This document shows, piece by piece, positions 1-6,392 of a stretch of 6,840 nucleotides of DNA (the stretch's first letter is position 1; every line of letters starts with the position of its first letter). The stretch comes from an uncultured Campylobacter sp. (GTDB taxonomy: Bacteria; Campylobacterota; Campylobacteria; Campylobacterales; Campylobacteraceae), in NCBI GenBank assembly GCA_947090385.1, contig CAMUNZ010000055.1, positions 1 through 6,840 on the forward strand, given 5' to 3'. The position numbers and the translations under genes were made by a program. Below the pieces are notes generated by a model. It did no database searches. It saw only the letters and a program-made list of their open reading frames with translations, and had not been told where the DNA came from.

Positions 1-385
1 AAATTTTTCGAGCAAAGAAGAGGAAATGCTTAGAGAAATTTCTATCGGTTTAAATATCCCTTTTTATATCCACGTTCAAATTTTTACAAAATTTAAATAT
101 GAATTTGAAACAAATTATAGACAAAATGAGAGAAAAAATTCATATGAAAATGAAAATTTCTACGAAAGAAAAACTTCTCAAAAAACTCCTTATGAAATTT
201 TAGGTGTTAGCCAAAATGCAAGTTTTGACGAGATAAAATCTGTGTATAGAAAACTTGTAAAAAAATATCATCCTGATATTTTAATGGGGCAAGGAATGGA
301 CGAAAAAATTATCAAAAACTCCACGATAAAACTTCAAGAAATAAATTTAGCTTACGATGAATTAAGACAAAAATTTCAAAAATAG
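1..385 (+). CDS. DjlA-like J-domain co-chaperone, C-terminal part (5' end outside window)
   Basis: The reading frame is open from base 2 through the TAG at 383-385, giving 127 visible residues. The ATG at base 26 is an internal methionine, because the frame upstream of it (reading NFSSKEE) is open and continues the same helix, so the true start lies left of the window. The C-terminal 65 or so residues are a J domain beginning at TPYEILGV, with the HPD motif at bases 269-277. HPD is the motif that stimulates DnaK ATPase. The stretch after it, with a GQGM turn and a KLQEINLAYDEL helix, resembles the DjlA subtype more than canonical DnaJ. No G/F-rich region or zinc-finger domain follows. The segment before the J domain (EEMLREISIGLNIP) looks like the end of a TerB-type domain, joined by a polar Asn/Glu/Lys-rich linker. 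This fits the TerB plus C-terminal J-domain order of DjlA, but any N-terminal membrane anchor is outside the window. J domain certain; DjlA assignment probable. Confidence 0.8.
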   Translation, partial: NFSSKEEEMLREISIGLNIPFYIHVQIFTKFKYEFETNYRQNERKNSYENENFYERKTSQKTPYEILGVSQNASFDEIKSVYRKLVKKYHPDILMGQGMDEKIIKNSTIKLQEINLAYDELRQKFQK

Positions 386-413
386 AACTTTTTATTATCA
401 ATAAAAATATTTT

Positions 414-435
414 TTGACATAAAATTGACAAAGTA
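414..435 (+). repeat. 11-bp tandem direct repeat, possible OmpR/PhoB-type operator
   Basis: Two units, TTGACATAAAA (414-424) and TTGACAAAGTA (425-435), share the hexamer TTGACA at a pitch of exactly 11 bp. A degenerate third unit, TTAATAAAATT, follows in register at 436-446 and keeps the T-T-x-A-x-A positions. Tandem 11-bp half-sites with a conserved block plus an AT-rich tail are the known arrangement for PhoB/OmpR-family winged-helix regulators. A regulator of that family is encoded at the end of this operon. The repeat is seen directly; the operator role is inference, and one copy could simply be a -35 box. Confidence 0.4.
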
Positions 436-445
436 TTAATAAAAT
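414..445 (+). promoter_or_regulatory. Candidate promoter of the psrABC/two-component operon
   Basis: The 88-bp gap 386-473 is the only sizeable intergenic space in the window and must hold the promoter if psrA is not read from the upstream gene. TTGACA at 414-419 matches a -35 box perfectly. With a 17-bp spacer it leads to TAATAA at 437-442, and the overlapping TAAAAT at 440-445 is a better -10 match at a longer spacing. A second TTGACA at 425-430 has only a weak partner (TACAAA, 449-454). Transcription would begin around 450, giving a leader of roughly 20-25 nt. A strong Shine-Dalgarno AAGGAG at 463-468 lies 5 nt before the psrA ATG. Epsilonproteobacterial sigma-70 promoters often lack a conserved -35 box, so the doubled TTGACA may be an activator site instead. 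Confidence 0.4.
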
Positions 446-473
446 TTCTACAAAATTTTATTAAGGAGAAGCT

Positions 474-2723
474 ATGGATAGACGAAGTTTTCTTAAAACA
501 ACTGCAGCTGTTGGAACTTTAGCGAGTTTAAATGCAAAAGAAATTTTAAAAGATAGCGATAAAGTTGTAAATAGTATTTGTGAAATGTGCTCTTCAAGAT
601 GTCAAATAAGTGTGAAAGTAAAAAATGGAAAAGTAAGTTTCATAAACGGAAATTCTAAATTTAATCCAAATAAAACTTCAGTTTGCGCTCGCGGTGGCGC
701 TGGGATGTTTCAACTTTATGATAAACAAAGAATTGTAAAGCCATTAATTCGTGTAGGAGAGAGAGGAAGCGGGCAATTTAGAGAAGCTAGTTGGGACGAG
801 GCTTTAAATTTGTGCGCTCAAAAATTGCAAAAAATTAAAGATGAATTTGGTCCGCAAGCTGTAGTTTTTACTTCAAAAAGTGGCGATAGCCATACTCAAA
901 TGACAAATTTTGCCTGTTCTTATGGTAGTCCAAATATATTTTCGCATTGGTCTTGCTGTCCGATTACAGAAAAAATAGCCGTTCCACATACTTTTGGCAC
1001 TTCTCCTTCTAGAGATTTTGCAAATGCAAAATACATCGTAAATTTTGGTCACAATCTTTTTGAAGGTATCGATATCGCAAAAACTAAAAAAATGGCAAAA
1101 TTTGCTGCAGATCCTACGACTAAACTTTTAGTTTTAGAGCCTCGTTTTAGCGTGGTTGCTGCAAAAGCTGACGAATGGCTTCCAGTAAAACCTGGTACGG
1201 ATTTAGCTTTTGTTATGGCTTTGATACATATTTGGATTAGAGATGAAAAATTTGATAAAGAGTTTGTTGAAAAATACACGATCGGTATTGATAAACTAAA
1301 AGAAGCTGTAAAAGATGCAACTCCAAAATGGCAAGAAAAAATAACTTCTATTAGTGCGGAAGTTGTAGAAAGAATTGCTGATGAAATTTACAAAGCTGCT
1401 CCAAAAGTTATAATCGATTGGGGACATAAAACGACTACAACGAGGGCAGAATATCAAAGAACAAGGGCGATTTGTATAGCAAATGCTTTGATGGGAAATT
1501 TTGAAAAAGAAGGCGGCATATTTTTTAGTAAAAATTCAGCTAAATTTAACGAAATAATAGGAGAAAAACTGTTTCCGACTTTAGCAAATCCAAATAGTAA
1601 TTTTAAAGTGCCAAAAGGTAAAAGGATTGACGGATGCGGGGAGGATAAACATTTTTTTATACCTAGAAAACACGGTGTTTTGATGGATATTGCCCCTGCT
1701 ATTTTGTCTCAAAAACCCTATGCGATAAAAGGATGGGTAAATACAAGATTTAATCATCCTTTAAGTGTTGCTTGTACAAATAAAACTATAAAGGCTTTAA
1801 AAAAATTAGATTTTATCGTTTCTATCGATGTTTATATAAATGATTTTTCAAATTTTGCTGATGTTATTTTGCCAGAAAGTACTTATTTAGAAAGAGATGA
1901 AGGATTACAAGAAAAAAGCGGAACAGCACCTGGATTTTGTGTAAGAAATAAAGCAATAGAGCCGATTGGCGATACAAAAAACGGATATGAAATTTTTAGA
2001 GAATTAGCAAGAATTATGAAGATAGATGAAAAATATACTTGGAATAATATAGAAGAGTATAGGATGATACAAGCAAAAGGAGATTATGAGTTTGTTTCTA
2101 AACTTTTAAAGGATGGATATATAAATTATAAAGTGCCAAAGCTTTATTATTTAGAGAAAAATTTTGTATCTAAATTTGTTGAAGTTTATCCAAATGCTGC
2201 AAAATTTGTATCAGAAAATGGGCTTATGGAAAGCTTGATGAAATTTAAAACTCCAAGTGGAAAAATAGAACTTTTTTGTGAAAAAGTCGAGGAGTTATTT
2301 CCGGGTGAGGGCACGATAAATGCAAAAGATATTGATGTTTTTGATAGTTATGAGTTTTGTTTAATTAGCGGAAAAACTCCTATTCATACAAACGCTCACA
2401 CTCAAAATATCAAAGTTTTAAACGATATGATGGACAAAAATCCGATTTGGATAAATACAAAAGTTGCTTTAAAAATGGGCTTAAAAACTGGTGATAAAGT
2501 CGTAATTCAAAATAAATTCGCAAAAGCTTTAGGAGAAGTTTTTGTGACAGAAGGCATAAGAGAAGATACTTTATTTGTTTATCATGGATTTGGGCATATT
2601 AGTCAAAATTTAAAAAGAACTTGTGGTGATGGTTTAAATCAAAATGAATTTTTAAATCCAATAGATGGCAAAATTTGTGGAACTATGGTTACAAATGTCG
2701 GTATAGAGATAAAAAAGGCGTAA
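474..2723 (+). CDS. psrA: Polysulfide reductase catalytic subunit PsrA (molybdopterin oxidoreductase)
   Basis: Catalytic subunit of a DMSO-reductase-family enzyme, expected to reduce polysulfide to sulfide at a bis-MGD molybdenum site in the periplasm. The 749 residues match PsrA/PhsA size (about 750-765). The N-terminus carries a Tat motif, R3-R4-S-F-L-K, followed by a short hydrophobic stretch ending near A21, so the protein is exported folded. A [4Fe-4S] site follows with C36, C39, C43 and C71. The molybdopterin domain spans about 88-510. H158-x-S-x-C162 marks the region of the molybdenum-ligating cysteine; C161 is adjacent, so the ligand is probably C162. The C-terminal dinucleotide-binding domain spans about 625-740. 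H140, R73 and R331 are candidate active-site residues by rough comparison with the Thermus enzyme, but I made no alignment. The ATG follows a strong AAGGAG, and the gene is first in the operon, 3 bp before psrB. Thiosulfate reductase PhsA is the main alternative; the PsrC partner favours polysulfide. Confidence 0.85.
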   Translation: MDRRSFLKTTAAVGTLASLNAKEILKDSDKVVNSICEMCSSRCQISVKVKNGKVSFINGNSKFNPNKTSVCARGGAGMFQLYDKQRIVKPLIRVGERGSGQFREASWDEALNLCAQKLQKIKDEFGPQAVVFTSKSGDSHTQMTNFACSYGSPNIFSHWSCCPITEKIAVPHTFGTSPSRDFANAKYIVNFGHNLFEGIDIAKTKKMAKFAADPTTKLLVLEPRFSVVAAKADEWLPVKPGTDLAFVMALIHIWIRDEKFDKEFVEKYTIGIDKLKEAVKDATPKWQEKITSISAEVVERIADEIYKAAPKVIIDWGHKTTTTRAEYQRTRAICIANALMGNFEKEGGIFFSKNSAKFNEIIGEKLFPTLANPNSNFKVPKGKRIDGCGEDKHFFIPRKHGVLMDIAPAILSQKPYAIKGWVNTRFNHPLSVACTNKTIKALKKLDFIVSIDVYINDFSNFADVILPESTYLERDEGLQEKSGTAPGFCVRNKAIEPIGDTKNGYEIFRELARIMKIDEKYTWNNIEEYRMIQAKGDYEFVSKLLKDGYINYKVPKLYYLEKNFVSKFVEVYPNAAKFVSENGLMESLMKFKTPSGKIELFCEKVEELFPGEGTINAKDIDVFDSYEFCLISGKTPIHTNAHTQNIKVLNDMMDKNPIWINTKVALKMGLKTGDKVVIQNKFAKALGEVFVTEGIREDTLFVYHGFGHISQNLKRTCGDGLNQNEFLNPIDGKICGTMVTNVGIEIKKA

Positions 2724-2726
2724 ATT

Positions 2727-3287
2727 ATGAAAAAATATATAATGATAGTTGATGAAAATTTATGTATAGGTTGTCAATCTTGCAGCATCGCTTGCAGAGT
2801 CGAAAATAACGTAAGTGACGGAGTTTATAGATTGCAAGTACATTCTAAAATGAGTGGTGTTTTTCCAAAATTAAAAACAGATTTTATCCGTCATAGTTGC
2901 GTAATGTGCGAAAACTCGCCTTGTGTTGATGTTTGTCCAACAGGAGCTAGTTTTAAAACAAAAGATGGTGTGACATTGGTAGATGACAAAACTTGTGTAA
3001 GTTGTAAATATTGCATTTTAGCCTGTCCATATGATGCTAGATTTGTCGATCCTGTGACAAATTCTATCGGCAAATGCACTTTTTGTTATGAAAATCGTCT
3101 TCTTGAAGGTAAAAATCCAGCCTGTGTTGATGTTTGTCCGACAGAGGCTTTAATTTTTGGTGAAATTGGCGATAAAAAAATAGACGAGGTTTTATCTAAA
3201 AATTCAGTCGAATATAGCAAAGCTTATTTAAATACAAAACCAAGTTTAGCCATAATAAAAAATAAAAAAGGATTAAATTATGAATAA
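2727..3287 (+). CDS. psrB: Polysulfide reductase iron-sulfur subunit PsrB
   Basis: Electron-transfer subunit linking the quinol-oxidising anchor to the molybdenum subunit. The 186 residues contain exactly 16 cysteines in four ferredoxin-type groups: C13/C16/C19/C23, C58/C61/C66/C70, C90/C93/C96/C100 and C117/C120/C133/C137. This is enough for four [4Fe-4S] clusters, as in the DmsB/PsrB/NrfC family, with no cysteine missing or left over. In these folds the groups pair N- with C-terminal (first with fourth, second with third). There is no signal peptide, consistent with export as a passenger of the Tat-targeted PsrA. The ATG lies 3 bp after the psrA stop, with AAAGG about 8 nt upstream. The 3' end overlaps psrC by 8 bp, so the two are probably translationally coupled. 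Family certain; subunit name follows from the neighbours. Confidence 0.9.
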   Translation: MKKYIMIVDENLCIGCQSCSIACRVENNVSDGVYRLQVHSKMSGVFPKLKTDFIRHSCVMCENSPCVDVCPTGASFKTKDGVTLVDDKTCVSCKYCILACPYDARFVDPVTNSIGKCTFCYENRLLEGKNPACVDVCPTEALIFGEIGDKKIDEVLSKNSVEYSKAYLNTKPSLAIIKNKKGLNYE

Positions 3288-4245
3288 CATGTGGGGAAGT
3301 TTAGCACAATTTGAAATTATTTATTGGCCTTGGCCGATTGCGATTTATCTTTTTTTGGCTGGTCTTAGTGCTGGAAGCATTATGGTTTCTTTAATTGTAA
3401 AATGGAATCATCACAAAGATAATACAAATTCCATTTGGGATGCGATGGTAAAAGCAGGTGCTTTATTAGCGCCGTTTAGTATAAGTTTGGGACTTTTGCT
3501 TTTGATTTTTGATTTAGGAAAACCACTTAATTTTTACTGGCTTTTGATAACTTATAATTTTGGTTCTGTTATGAGTATCGGCGTTTTGATTTTGCTTGTT
3601 TATACTCCTTTTGCTTATCTTTTTGCAATGATAATTTTTGAAAAAGAGATAAAAAATAATTTAAAATTCTTAACTCCGATTATAAATTTGATAAGAAATT
3701 TTGCTGTTTTTGCTAAAAATATTGAATATTTTATATTTATATTATCGATTGGCGTTGGAATTTATACTGGATTTTTACTTAGCGCAATTGGAAAAATTCC
3801 GCTTTGGAATACTCCTATTTTACCTATTTTGTTTTTAGTTTCTGGTTTTTCAAGCGGAATTGCGGCAAATATTTTAATAGGAATGGCATTTTTTAAAGGT
3901 GAATTAAATAAAAATAGCATAAAGTATCTTTTGATTTTGGATTTAAGGGCAATTTTACTTGAAATTCCACTTTTATTTATACTTTTTTGTGGACTTTATT
4001 TTGAAAACGGAATTGATAGAATTGTCATGATGCAAGCTTTAACGCACGAAATCTATGGATATATATTTTGGATTGGAGTTGTTTTTATAGGACTTTTAAC
4101 GCCGATAATAATTGCTTTAACTGCTTTAAAAAATCACGCTTACAAGCCAAATTATATAGTTTTTAACTCGTTTATGGTTGTTTTTGGTGTTATATTTTTA
4201 AGATTTTATATAGTTTATGCTGGACAAAGCTGTTTAGGAATTTGA
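3280..4245 (+). CDS. psrC: Polysulfide reductase membrane anchor PsrC (NrfD family)
   Basis: Integral membrane subunit that oxidises menaquinol and anchors PsrAB. The 321 residues show eight hydrophobic segments, at about 17-40, 58-80, 94-119, 148-170, 180-205, 216-240, 258-283 and 293-316, the NrfD/PsrC pattern. No haem-ligand pattern of the cytochrome-b anchor PhsC is evident. As I recall, mutagenesis of Wolinella succinogenes PsrC found Y23, D76, Y159, D218, E225 and R305 essential. This protein has Y23, D78, Y162, D221, E228 and R308, so the last four keep identical mutual spacing. D78 sits in a DLGKP motif, the family's D-L-G-x-P. This is good evidence for a true Psr-type anchor. The ATG overlaps the psrB end by 8 bp and has AAAGGA about 7 nt upstream. 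The TGA overlaps the next gene's ATG (TGATG), tying the reductase to the regulatory pair. Confidence 0.88.
   Translation: MNNMWGSLAQFEIIYWPWPIAIYLFLAGLSAGSIMVSLIVKWNHHKDNTNSIWDAMVKAGALLAPFSISLGLLLLIFDLGKPLNFYWLLITYNFGSVMSIGVLILLVYTPFAYLFAMIIFEKEIKNNLKFLTPIINLIRNFAVFAKNIEYFIFILSIGVGIYTGFLLSAIGKIPLWNTPILPILFLVSGFSSGIAANILIGMAFFKGELNKNSIKYLLILDLRAILLEIPLLFILFCGLYFENGIDRIVMMQALTHEIYGYIFWIGVVFIGLLTPIIIALTALKNHAYKPNYIVFNSFMVVFGVIFLRFYIVYAGQSCLGI
4236..4239 (+). promoter_or_regulatory. Ribosome binding site deciding the response-regulator start
   Basis: AGGA at 4236-4239, inside the end of psrC, lies 5 nt before the ATG at 4245 but only 2 nt before the in-frame TTG at 4242. The spacing favours the ATG, which also gives the usual receiver-domain start M-R-I-L-L-L-E-D-D. 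Confidence 0.6.
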
Positions 4246-4895
4246 TGAGAATTTTACTTTTGGAAGACGATTTTTCTTATAGGCAAAGTATAAAAGAGTA
4301 TTTAATGACTTTAGGTTTTGAAGTCGATGATGTAGAAAATGGCGAGATTGCTTGTGAAAAAATTGCAAAAGAGACATATAATTTGTTGATTTTGGATGTA
4401 AAAGTTCCTTTAATTTCTGGTTTTGAAGTTTTGGAATTTGCAAAATCTTTAAACTTGCAAATTCCAATCATGATAATGACAAGTTTGATAGATATAAACA
4501 ATCTAGAAATTGCTTATAATCTTGGTTGCAATGAATATCTAAAAAAGCCATTTGAAATAGCTGAGCTTAAATTTCGCATAAACGAGCTTTTAAAAAATCA
4601 TTATAATTTAGATAAAAATAGTGTGAAAATTTTGGATGATTTTTTTTATGATTTTTCGAAAAATACTCTTTTTAAAGGTGAAAACAGAATTGATTTAAGT
4701 AGCGTTGAGTTAAAAATTTTAAATTTTTTGCTTACAAAAAAATCATTTTGTGAAGCTTATGAAATTTGCAATGAAATTTTTGATTCAAAGGTTGAAAATG
4801 GCGATATTAGGATGCATATCATGAAAATTCGCAAAAAAACATGCGAGAATTTTATAATTTCAAAAAGAGGACTTGGGTATAAAATAAATGTTTGA
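4245..4895 (+). CDS. OmpR/PhoB-family response regulator
   Basis: DNA-binding response regulator of 216 residues. The receiver domain (about 1-115) has the acidic pair D8/D9, phospho-acceptor D51 in an LILD-V-K-V-P strand end, the switch threonine T79 and the invariant lysine K101 in a K-K-P-F motif. The C-terminal part (about 128-216) is an OmpR-type winged helix: an antiparallel sheet, the SSVELKILNFL helix, a recognition helix near D187-K198 (sequence DIRMHIMKIRKK) and the wing ending RGLGYKI. An in-frame TTG one codon earlier would add one residue, but ATG at 4245 overlaps the psrC TGA as TGATG and has better ribosome-binding spacing. The gene is sandwiched between psrC and its presumed kinase (8-bp overlap). 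This suggests it controls the psr operon, perhaps through the 11-bp repeat upstream of psrA; the target is inference. Cysteines C169 and C175 in the DNA-binding domain are unusual for OmpR proteins. I do not recognise a named orthologue. Confidence 0.88.
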   Translation: MRILLLEDDFSYRQSIKEYLMTLGFEVDDVENGEIACEKIAKETYNLLILDVKVPLISGFEVLEFAKSLNLQIPIMIMTSLIDINNLEIAYNLGCNEYLKKPFEIAELKFRINELLKNHYNLDKNSVKILDDFFYDFSKNTLFKGENRIDLSSVELKILNFLLTKKSFCEAYEICNEIFDSKVENGDIRMHIMKIRKKTCENFIISKRGLGYKINV

Positions 4896-5661
4896 AAGTT
4901 TAGGTGATTTGTTTTGCAAAAATACTATTTTTTTGATGATTGTTTTGCAAATTTTAATATTTTTTATTTTGTATTTTTTTGTGATTTTGCCTATAAAAAG
5001 AAGATTATTTAAATACGAAAAATTTTTAGGAAATACTTTACATGAGATTAAAACTCCGCTTGGTGTCGCTATGATAAATTTGCAAATGTGCGAATTTAAA
5101 AACAAAAATATGCATAGAATTAAATCAGCTTTAAGACAGATAAAAATTACGCTTGAAGATTTTGAATATTTTGTAAAAAATAAAAATATAGTTTTTGAAA
5201 ATGAAATCATAAATTTAAGCAAATTTTTACAAGATAGGATAAATTTTCAAACATTGATTGCAAATGTAAAATTTGTAGAGTTTTCATGCGAAATTTCGCC
5301 AAATATCGAAATTTTTTTAAGCGAGATAAAACTTTTAAGAATTATCGATAATACTTTAAATAACGCCATAAAATTTTCAAAACCAAATTCTAAAATTTTA
5401 ATTAGTTTGCAAAAAGATGATAATTTTGCAATTTTAAAAATTCAAGATTTTGGTCAAGGGATTAAAAATTGTGATGAAATTTGGGATAGATATTCTCAAG
5501 AAAATTTACAAGATGGAAGTTTTGGACTCGGATTAAACATAGTTTCTCAAATTTGCAAAGAAAATAAAATTTTTTATAAAGCAGATTCTAAAATAAACGA
5601 AGGTGCTACTTTTACTTATAAATTTGAAATTTATAAAAACAAAATTTTAGATCAAATTTAA
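4888..5661 (+). CDS. Short membrane histidine kinase without a sensor domain
   Basis: Presumed partner of the preceding regulator; 257 residues, much shorter than typical kinases (400-500). A 10-12 residue N-terminus leads into a single membrane segment (about 13-35) followed by the basic stop KRR, putting the catalytic part in the cytoplasm. The dimerisation/phosphotransfer region has the H-box L-H52-E-I-K-T-P-L. The ATPase domain shows the N-box with N155 and N159 (DNTLNNAIKFS), the G1 box D187-F-G-x-G and the G2 box G213-L-G-L within SFGLGLNIV. The F-box is weak (EIWDRYSQ). All catalytic motifs are present, so the kinase should be active. There is no periplasmic loop, PAS, GAF or HAMP domain, so the signal must be sensed through the membrane helix, the short N-terminus (which holds C10) or a partner such as PsrC. 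The ATG overlaps the regulator gene by 8 bp with no well-placed Shine-Dalgarno, pointing to coupled translation. The stop overlaps the opposing truA stop. Confidence 0.85.
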   Translation: MFESLGDLFCKNTIFLMIVLQILIFFILYFFVILPIKRRLFKYEKFLGNTLHEIKTPLGVAMINLQMCEFKNKNMHRIKSALRQIKITLEDFEYFVKNKNIVFENEIINLSKFLQDRINFQTLIANVKFVEFSCEISPNIEIFLSEIKLLRIIDNTLNNAIKFSKPNSKILISLQKDDNFAILKIQDFGQGIKNCDEIWDRYSQENLQDGSFGLGLNIVSQICKENKIFYKADSKINEGATFTYKFEIYKNKILDQI

Positions 5662-5674
5662 TAAAAAATTTTGT
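5639..5674. repeat. 10-bp AT-rich inverted repeat spanning the convergent stop codons
   Basis: ACAAAATTTT (5639-5648) and AAAATTTTGT (5665-5674) are perfect reverse complements separated by 16 bp. They are almost centred on the overlapping stop codons of the kinase gene and truA (5658-5661). It could fold as a weak hairpin from either transcript and act as a bidirectional terminator. However, the stem has only one G-C pair and no clear U-tract follows, and the word ACAAAATTTT also occurs upstream of psrA. Chance occurrence in AT-rich DNA is quite possible. Confidence 0.25.
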
Positions 5675-6392
5675 GCAAATATAAGCCATTTGCTGGCGCT
5701 GGAATTCTGGTGATTGCTTTTAAATAAAAATTACTTTTGCTATTTTTGGTATTTATTTTTATAAAATTTTCATCACCATTTGCAAATTTTAAAGCGTTTG
5801 CCACCATAAATCTGACTTGCGTTCTTAAAAAACCATTTGCTTTAAATTTTATAATCGTAAAATTTTTATATCTATATGCAAAAGCTTGATAAATTTCTCT
5901 TACAAAATTTTCTTTTATGCTTCCTTCTTTTTTAAACTCGGTAAAATCGTGTTTTCCTTCGAAAATTTTAAGCGCGATATTTAGATTTTTTAGATCCTGT
6001 TTTTTGCAAAAATTAAAATAATCGCTCAAAAATGGGTTAAAATCATTGTGATTTAAAATATATCTGTAACTTCTTGCTTTTACATCAAATCTGACTTGAA
6101 ATTTTTCATCCACTTTCATGATTTTTTTGATAAAAATATACGGTTTTGCGTGGTGATTTATTAAATTTTTTAAATGATTTAAATCATGAAAAAAATCTCC
6201 AATTTCTGTCGTGCTTACTTGATTTAATGCATGTACATTTTTATCCGTTCTTGAACTTGATATAACTTTTTGAAAAATTCCAACTCTATTTAAAGCTAAA
6301 TTTAATTTATCTTCAACTGCATTTAAGTTTGGCTGTGTTTGTGAGCCACAAAATTTCGATCCGTCGTAAGAGTAAATTAAAGCTATTTTCAT
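5658..6392 (-). CDS. truA: tRNA pseudouridine(38-40) synthase TruA
   Basis: Converts uridine to pseudouridine at positions 38-40 of the tRNA anticodon arm in the cytoplasm. The 244 residues are near family length (E. coli about 270). The N-terminal YSYDGSKFCGSQTQP segment is the typical first strand and loop. The catalytic aspartate is D50 in S-S-R48-T49-D50-K-N-V-H54. Most family members have R-T-D-x-G-V-H, so N52 replaces a usually conserved glycine. Further family marks are V-R-F-D-V with A-R-S-Y-R-Y (about 100-111), the F-K-A-N-G-F-L-R stretch (183-190) and the C-terminal PAPANGLYL. The ATG follows directly after the TAG of the upstream permease gene with no intergenic base and no clear Shine-Dalgarno, suggesting translational coupling. 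The 3' end overlaps the opposing kinase gene by 4 bp (TTAA carries a TAA on each strand). Confidence 0.95.
   Translation of the reverse strand: MKIALIYSYDGSKFCGSQTQPNLNAVEDKLNLALNRVGIFQKVISSSRTDKNVHALNQVSTTEIGDFFHDLNHLKNLINHHAKPYIFIKKIMKVDEKFQVRFDVKARSYRYILNHNDFNPFLSDYFNFCKKQDLKNLNIALKIFEGKHDFTEFKKEGSIKENFVREIYQAFAYRYKNFTIIKFKANGFLRTQVRFMVANALKFANGDENFIKINTKNSKSNFYLKAITRIPAPANGLYLHKIFY

Noticed and set aside
388..401. Possible FNR-type site around ATCAA at 397-401 in the psrA upstream region
   Set aside because: The opposite half-site position (388-392) reads CTTTT rather than TTGAT, so there is no palindrome.
403..414. Perfect 12-bp palindrome AAAAATATTTTT after the J-domain gene, a possible terminator
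   Set aside because: It is made only of A-T pairs with no loop and no GC stem, and is expected by chance in DNA this AT-rich. It is unlikely to stop transcription.
441..459. Inverted repeat AAAATTT-5 nt-AAATTTT just upstream of the psrA ribosome binding site
   Set aside because: Words such as AAAATTTT recur throughout the window, so seven AT-only pairs carry little weight. No GC pair stabilises it.
1049..1279. Minus-strand open frame inside psrA
   Set aside because: It lies wholly inside a well-supported gene, has no recognisable domain, and its hydrophobic composition reflects the complement of psrA codons.
4242..4244. TTG as the start of the response regulator
   Set aside because: The ATG one codon later has better ribosome-binding spacing, forms the TGATG overlap with psrC, and gives the standard receiver N-terminus.
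4860..5222. Minus-strand open frame of 120 codons opposite the kinase gene
   Set aside because: It is antisense to a kinase with intact catalytic boxes. Its Phe/Ile/Lys-rich composition is typical of a shadow frame in AT-rich DNA, and no domain is recognisable.
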